A stretch of DNA of 49,262 nucleotides, taken from Aquamicrobium sp. LC103 (lineage in GTDB: Bacteria; Pseudomonadota; Alphaproteobacteria; Rhizobiales; Rhizobiaceae). The notes under the pieces are model-generated. The model was not told the origin of the DNA, did no database searches, and saw nothing but the letters and a program-made list of their open reading frames with translations. The stretch covers positions 1 through 49,262 of the forward strand of contig NZ_LBCQ02000020.1 in assembly GCF_001014615.2 (NCBI RefSeq). The letters are read 5' to 3'. Below are positions 45,836 through 49,262 of the stretch, in pieces (within the stretch, counting starts at the first letter, position 1; each line of letters opens with the position of its first letter). Made by a program: the position numbers and the translations under genes.

Positions 45836-46867
45836 ATGGTCAGTGAAGCTCCTCCGTTCTGGTGGCAACCTGCCGACTGGCGCGCCCTCGCTCTCTACCC
45901 ATTCTCGACCGTCTACGGGATGGTGGCCCGCCGCCGTCTCCTGACCGCGCGGCGCGAGAAGATCGACCTGCCGGTGCTGTGCGTCGGCAACCTCACGGTC
46001 GGCGGTTCCGGCAAGACCCCGGTCGCGATCGCGCTGGCGCGGGAGGCGCAGGCGATGGGCTTCAGGCCCGGTTTTTTATCGCGCGGCCATGGCGGCAGCC
46101 TCACGCACCCGCATATCGTCGATGCCGGACACGACATCGCCCGTCATGTCGGCGACGAGCCCTTGCTGCTGGCGCGTCAGGCACCGGTGGCGGTGACGCC
46201 GGACCGCATCGCCGGCGCGCATCTGCTTGCGCGCGAGGGCTGCGACTTCATCATCATGGATGACGGCTTCCAGAGCGCGCGCGTCCACATCGACTATGCG
46301 CTGATCGTCGTCGACGCGCGGCGCGGCATCGGCAACGGCCACACCATACCGGGCGGCCCGATGCGTGCCACGCTGGTCGACCAGATGCGCTATGCCGACG
46401 CCCTCCTGAAGATGGGCGAGGGTGACGCGGCAGACCTCGTCATCCGCTATGCCGCGCGCGCCGGCAGGCCGATCTTCGAGGCCTCGGCGCGTCCGCATTC
46501 GCCGGCGGGCATAGCCGGCAGGGATTGCCTCGCCTTTGCCGGCATTGGCGAGCCGGAGAAATTCTTCGACACCGTGTCGGCGGTCGGCGGCAGGCTGGCG
46601 GTGACGAAGAGCTTCGCCGACCACCACTATTATTCCGAGGAGGATATCGACGATCTGGCGGCGACGGCGGACGCGAAAAGCCTGCAACTGGTGACGACCG
46701 CCAAGGACGCGGTGCGGCTCGACCACGGCTCGCCGAAGATCGACGCCTTCAGGAAACGGCTCGAGGTGATCGAGATCGACGCGGTCTTCGAGCCGGAGAC
46801 GAGCCCGCATACCATCATCGGACAGACCATCGAAGCCTTCAGGCGCCGCAGCGTCGAGGCGCGTTAG
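45836..46867 (+). CDS. lpxK: Tetraacyldisaccharide 4'-kinase LpxK
   Basis: A 343-residue inner-membrane-associated kinase that phosphorylates the 4' position of the lipid A disaccharide. Walker A is VGNLTVGGSGKTPV near residues 51-64 and the catalytic DDGFQ is near 141. The SFADHHYYS motif near 262 is typical. I prefer the ATG at 45836, which gives MVSEAPPFWW as in relatives; a TTG at 45824 is in frame. It is convergent with the DUF2093 gene 3 bp away and follows waaA. Confidence 0.94.
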   Translation: MVSEAPPFWWQPADWRALALYPFSTVYGMVARRRLLTARREKIDLPVLCVGNLTVGGSGKTPVAIALAREAQAMGFRPGFLSRGHGGSLTHPHIVDAGHDIARHVGDEPLLLARQAPVAVTPDRIAGAHLLAREGCDFIIMDDGFQSARVHIDYALIVVDARRGIGNGHTIPGGPMRATLVDQMRYADALLKMGEGDAADLVIRYAARAGRPIFEASARPHSPAGIAGRDCLAFAGIGEPEKFFDTVSAVGGRLAVTKSFADHHYYSEEDIDDLAATADAKSLQLVTTAKDAVRLDHGSPKIDAFRKRLEVIEIDAVFEPETSPHTIIGQTIEAFRRRSVEAR

Positions 46868-46870
46868 GGA

Positions 46871-47107
46871 TCAGGGACGACCGCGGCGGCGCAGATCCGG
46901 ATTGACGTCGATCTCGCGCTGCAACGAGACGGCGGCGCTGACATAGGGCTCCTGCCGTGCGACGCTCCAATATTTCAGCTCGTCGAGCGGGATGGACTCG
47001 CCGGTGATGGCGCAGCGCACGAACGAACCCGGCGTCATGACCTGAAAATCGCCGTCCAGGTAGCGGATGCGCGCTTCCTTCGAGCCGGGTCCTTCAAAGC
47101 GGTTCAT
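46871..47107 (-). CDS. DUF2093 domain protein
   Basis: A 78-residue protein (MNRFEGPGSKEARIRYLDGD) with the DUF2093 pattern VRCAITGESIPLDELKYWSV and EPYVSA near residues 31-56. The single conserved Cys and the CAITGE motif hint at a small metal or nucleic-acid fold, but the family is uncharacterised. It is restricted mainly to alphaproteobacteria. The start at 47107 gives this length. It lies 89 bp downstream of mutL on the same strand and might share its transcript. Confidence 0.85.
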   Translation of the reverse strand: MNRFEGPGSKEARIRYLDGDFQVMTPGSFVRCAITGESIPLDELKYWSVARQEPYVSAAVSLQREIDVNPDLRRRGRP

Positions 47108-47196
47108 GCTTCCTGCCTTTCGTTGCGACGGTTCCGCCACAAAACCGCGGTGAGGTCAAGCGGCCTGTTCGGAGGGTGCCGCCGCAGATAGGTATT

Positions 47197-49038
47197 CTAC
47201 CTTCGGCCGAAAAGACGCTCGATATCGGCAAGCTTGAGCTCGACATAGGTGGGACGGCCGTGATTGCAGGTGCCGGAGCCGGGCGTCGCCTCCATCTGGC
47301 GCAAAAGCGCGTTCATTTCCTCCGGGCGCAGCCGCCGTCCCGAACGCACCGAGCCATGGCAGGCCATGGTGGCGGCGATCCTCTCCAGCCTTTCCTTCAG
47401 CGTGTCGGACGTGTCGTTTTCAGCGATCTCGTCGGCAAGGTCGCGCACGAGCTGGGCCGCGTCCGTCTCGCCGAGCATCGCGGGCGTCTCGCGTATGGCG
47501 ATCGCGCCGGGGCCGAAACGCTCCAACCCGAGGCCGAAGCGCTTCAACAGATCCGCATGCGAGGCGACGCGGGCCGCGTCCTCCTCCGGCAGGTCGACGA
47601 TCTCCGGCAGAAGCAGCATCTGCGAGGGAACCGCGCGCGAATGCAGCGCCTGTTTCAGCGCCTCGTAGACCAGCCGCTCGTGCGCGGCGTGCTGGTCGAC
47701 GATGACGAGCGCATCCTCGGTCTGCGCCACGATGTAATTCTCGTGGACCTGGGCGCGGGCCGCGCCCAGCGGCCGTTGCATGAGTTCCGGCGGTGCGGAT
47801 GCGAATGCCGCGCGTGCGTCGGCGGAAGGCGACCCGGTCTCGAAGACCGCCTGCGCGGCTTCGGCGAAGCCCATGTCGAGCGGCCGGTGGAAGGAGGAAG
47901 CCGCATCGAAGGAGGCGGGTTGGGTGCTGTAGGAGACGTGGCTCGAAGCCGCCCGGTATTCGTTGCCGCCGGCATGTGCGTTGCCGGCGCCGCCGGGCCG
48001 GAATGCATCCATCATCGCCGACGCGCCGGCGGTGGAGGAGCGGATGCCGGCGCGCGCCAGCGCCTCGCGGATGGAACCGACGATCAGCCCGCGCACCAGG
48101 CCGGGATCGCGGAAGCGCACGTCCGCCTTGGCCGGATGGACGTTGACGTCGACCAGAGCCGGGTCGAGCTCGATGAAGAGCACGGTGACGGCATGCCGGT
48201 CGCGCGGCAGGACGTCGGCATAGGCGCCCCTTATCGCGCCGGCGAGCATCTTGTCGCGCACCGGCCGGCCGTTGACATAGGCGAATTGGTGGAGCGAATT
48301 TGCCCGCGTGTAGGAAGGAATGGAGACATGGCCGGCAAGCCGCACGCCGCCGCGCCAGGCGTCGATCTCAAGCGAATTCTCGGTGAACTCCCTGCCGATC
48401 ACCTGCGCGATGCGGGAAAGGCGCCCCTCCGGCGTATCCGCACAGGCGGGAAAATCGATGGTCGAGCGGTCGCTGCCCGAAAGCACGAATCGCACCGCCG
48501 GAAACGCGATCGCGACGCGCTTGACCATTTCGGCGATCGCGGTTGTCTCCGCCCGCTCGCCCTTCATGAACTTCAGGCGGGCGGGGGTGGCGAAGAACAG
48601 GTCCCGCACCTCGACCAGCGTGCCGCGATTGGCCGCGACCGGGCGCGCCGGCGCGACCTTGCCGCCCTCGACGGCGATCTCGGCGCCGTTTTCCGCGGTG
48701 GCCGTGCGCGAACGGATCGAGAGCTTGGCGACCGAACCGATCGAAGGCAGCGCCTCGCCGCGGAAACCGAGCGAGCGGATGTCGTGGATGTCGTCGGCGA
48801 GCTTGGAGGTGCAATGCCGGCCGATGGCGAGCGGCAGTTCCTCCGGCGCGATGCCCGAGCCGTCGTCGATGACGCGGATCAGCCCCAGACCGCCGCCGGC
48901 GGTGGCGATCTCGACTTTTTTCGCGCCGGCGTCGAGCGCGTTTTCCACCAGCTCCTTGACGACGCTGGCGGGACGTTCGATGACCTCGCCCGCGGCGATC
49001 TGGTTGATGACTGTTTCGGAAAGCTGGCGTATCTGCAT
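47197..49038 (-). CDS. mutL: DNA mismatch repair protein MutL
   Basis: A 613-residue MutL. The N-terminal GHKL ATPase covers about 1-330, with [11 protein letters not shown] near 29, DDGSGI near 58 and GFRGEAL near 90. A linker of about 100 residues and the dimerisation domain follow. The C-terminal domain has [12 protein letters not shown] near 448-459, matching the endonuclease metal motif DQHA(X)2E(X)4E, plus [20 protein letters not shown] and a final FGR. It is therefore a nicking MutL of the type used where MutH and Dam are lacking. The ATG at 49038 gives [17 protein letters not shown]. Confidence 0.96.
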   Translation of the reverse strand: MQIRQLSETVINQIAAGEVIERPASVVKELVENALDAGAKKVEIATAGGGLGLIRVIDDGSGIAPEELPLAIGRHCTSKLADDIHDIRSLGFRGEALPSIGSVAKLSIRSRTATAENGAEIAVEGGKVAPARPVAANRGTLVEVRDLFFATPARLKFMKGERAETTAIAEMVKRVAIAFPAVRFVLSGSDRSTIDFPACADTPEGRLSRIAQVIGREFTENSLEIDAWRGGVRLAGHVSIPSYTRANSLHQFAYVNGRPVRDKMLAGAIRGAYADVLPRDRHAVTVLFIELDPALVDVNVHPAKADVRFRDPGLVRGLIVGSIREALARAGIRSSTAGASAMMDAFRPGGAGNAHAGGNEYRAASSHVSYSTQPASFDAASSFHRPLDMGFAEAAQAVFETGSPSADARAAFASAPPELMQRPLGAARAQVHENYIVAQTEDALVIVDQHAAHERLVYEALKQALHSRAVPSQMLLLPEIVDLPEEDAARVASHADLLKRFGLGLERFGPGAIAIRETPAMLGETDAAQLVRDLADEIAENDTSDTLKERLERIAATMACHGSVRSGRRLRPEEMNALLRQMEATPGSGTCNHGRPTYVELKLADIERLFGRR

Positions 49039-49154
49039 GGGGGGCACCTTATGCGGATTCGGCTTTCGCGCGAAGCTGTGGCAAAAGCCTTTTGCCCTGA
49101 CCGGCGATCCACGCTAAGCTGATATTTCAAGCTTCAAATAATTCGGGAACCTCC

Positions 49155-49262
49155 ATGACGATTCAACCACCCAAGCACGACACCTTCGCCTTTTCCTGGT
49201 CTGATCCGTTTTTGCTTGAGGATCAGCTTGATGAGGATGAGCGTCTGATGCGGGATGCGGCC
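49155..49262 (+). CDS. gcdH: Start of a glutaryl-CoA dehydrogenase-like gene (partial)
   Basis: Only 36 codons are present before the window ends. They read MTIQPPKHDTFAFSWSDPF then LLEDQLDEDERLMRDAA, close to the N-terminus of glutaryl-CoA dehydrogenases (DPFLLEDQLxEDERxIRD). That enzyme oxidises glutaryl-CoA to crotonyl-CoA in lysine and tryptophan breakdown. The gene is divergent from mutL. The 116-bp gap holds TTGCCC-N17-TAAGCT (49092-49120), a weak promoter candidate. The identification rests on the N-terminus only. Confidence 0.75.
   Translation, partial: MTIQPPKHDTFAFSWSDPFLLEDQLDEDERLMRDAA

Overview
This window looks like the core chromosome of an alphaproteobacterium of the order Hyphomicrobiales (Rhizobiales), most likely in or near the Phyllobacteriaceae (Mesorhizobium-like). 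The base composition is GC-rich. Gene content points the same way: HisZ with a short HisG, a CIRCE-controlled groESL, an IleS with a degenerate C-terminal zinc site, DUF2093 and DUF4170 proteins, the cysQ-DUF4170-DUF374-waaA-lpxK lipid A block, and several palindromic intergenic repeats of the kind common in rhizobia. I see no prophage, IS element, CRISPR array, tRNA or rRNA.

Layout. 0-9 kb is a 2-hydroxy-acid oxidation region. A FadR-family regulator and lutA-lutB run leftward, and glcD-glcE-(small membrane protein)-glcF runs rightward from the shared control region, which carries a palindromic candidate operator. A BASS-family transporter follows on the other strand. 9-12 kb holds an L,D-transpeptidase, 3-methyladenine glycosylase I, the decayed tail of a GIY-YIG nuclease gene beside a large structured repeat, and a two-gene periplasmic unit (DUF305 plus a Cys/His-rich protein) that may deal with copper. 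12-16 kb carries hisS, hisZ and hisG, with a 158-bp inverted-repeat element between hisS and hisZ. 15.8-19.4 kb has three tandem DoxX genes, fumC and a DedA/YqaA-like membrane protein. 19.4-22.1 kb is the stress region: csbD with an EcfG-like promoter, groEL, groES, and a textbook promoter plus CIRCE. The csbD-groEL gap holds rightward terminators although no rightward gene precedes them for about 4 kb.

22-31 kb holds a TadG-like von Willebrand factor A protein, a HAD-IIA phosphatase, ribF, a MipA/OmpV outer-membrane protein, ileS, a repeat that includes the ileS stop codon, and a small lipoprotein. 31-37.7 kb has tadA facing a rightward run of an RluB-type pseudouridine synthase with a repeat-rich basic extension, rsmD, a catalytic/non-catalytic M16 peptidase pair and a patatin-like phospholipase. 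37.7-41 kb has a MATE exporter and a Kef-type antiporter, both leftward. 41-47 kb is pmbA-cysQ-DUF4170-DUF374-waaA-lpxK, largely overlapping and linked to lipid A/Kdo assembly. The end holds a DUF2093 gene, mutL with the endonuclease motif, and the start of a glutaryl-CoA dehydrogenase-like gene.

I found no obviously new multi-gene system. The items most worth a second look are the orphan rightward terminators and 33-codon frame near 19.76-19.92 kb, the membrane protein inserted between glcE and glcF, the tandem DoxX set with a palindromic control region, the dissymmetric DUF305 unit, and the RluB extension. Long open frames on the opposite strand of real genes are common here because of the base composition and were not annotated.
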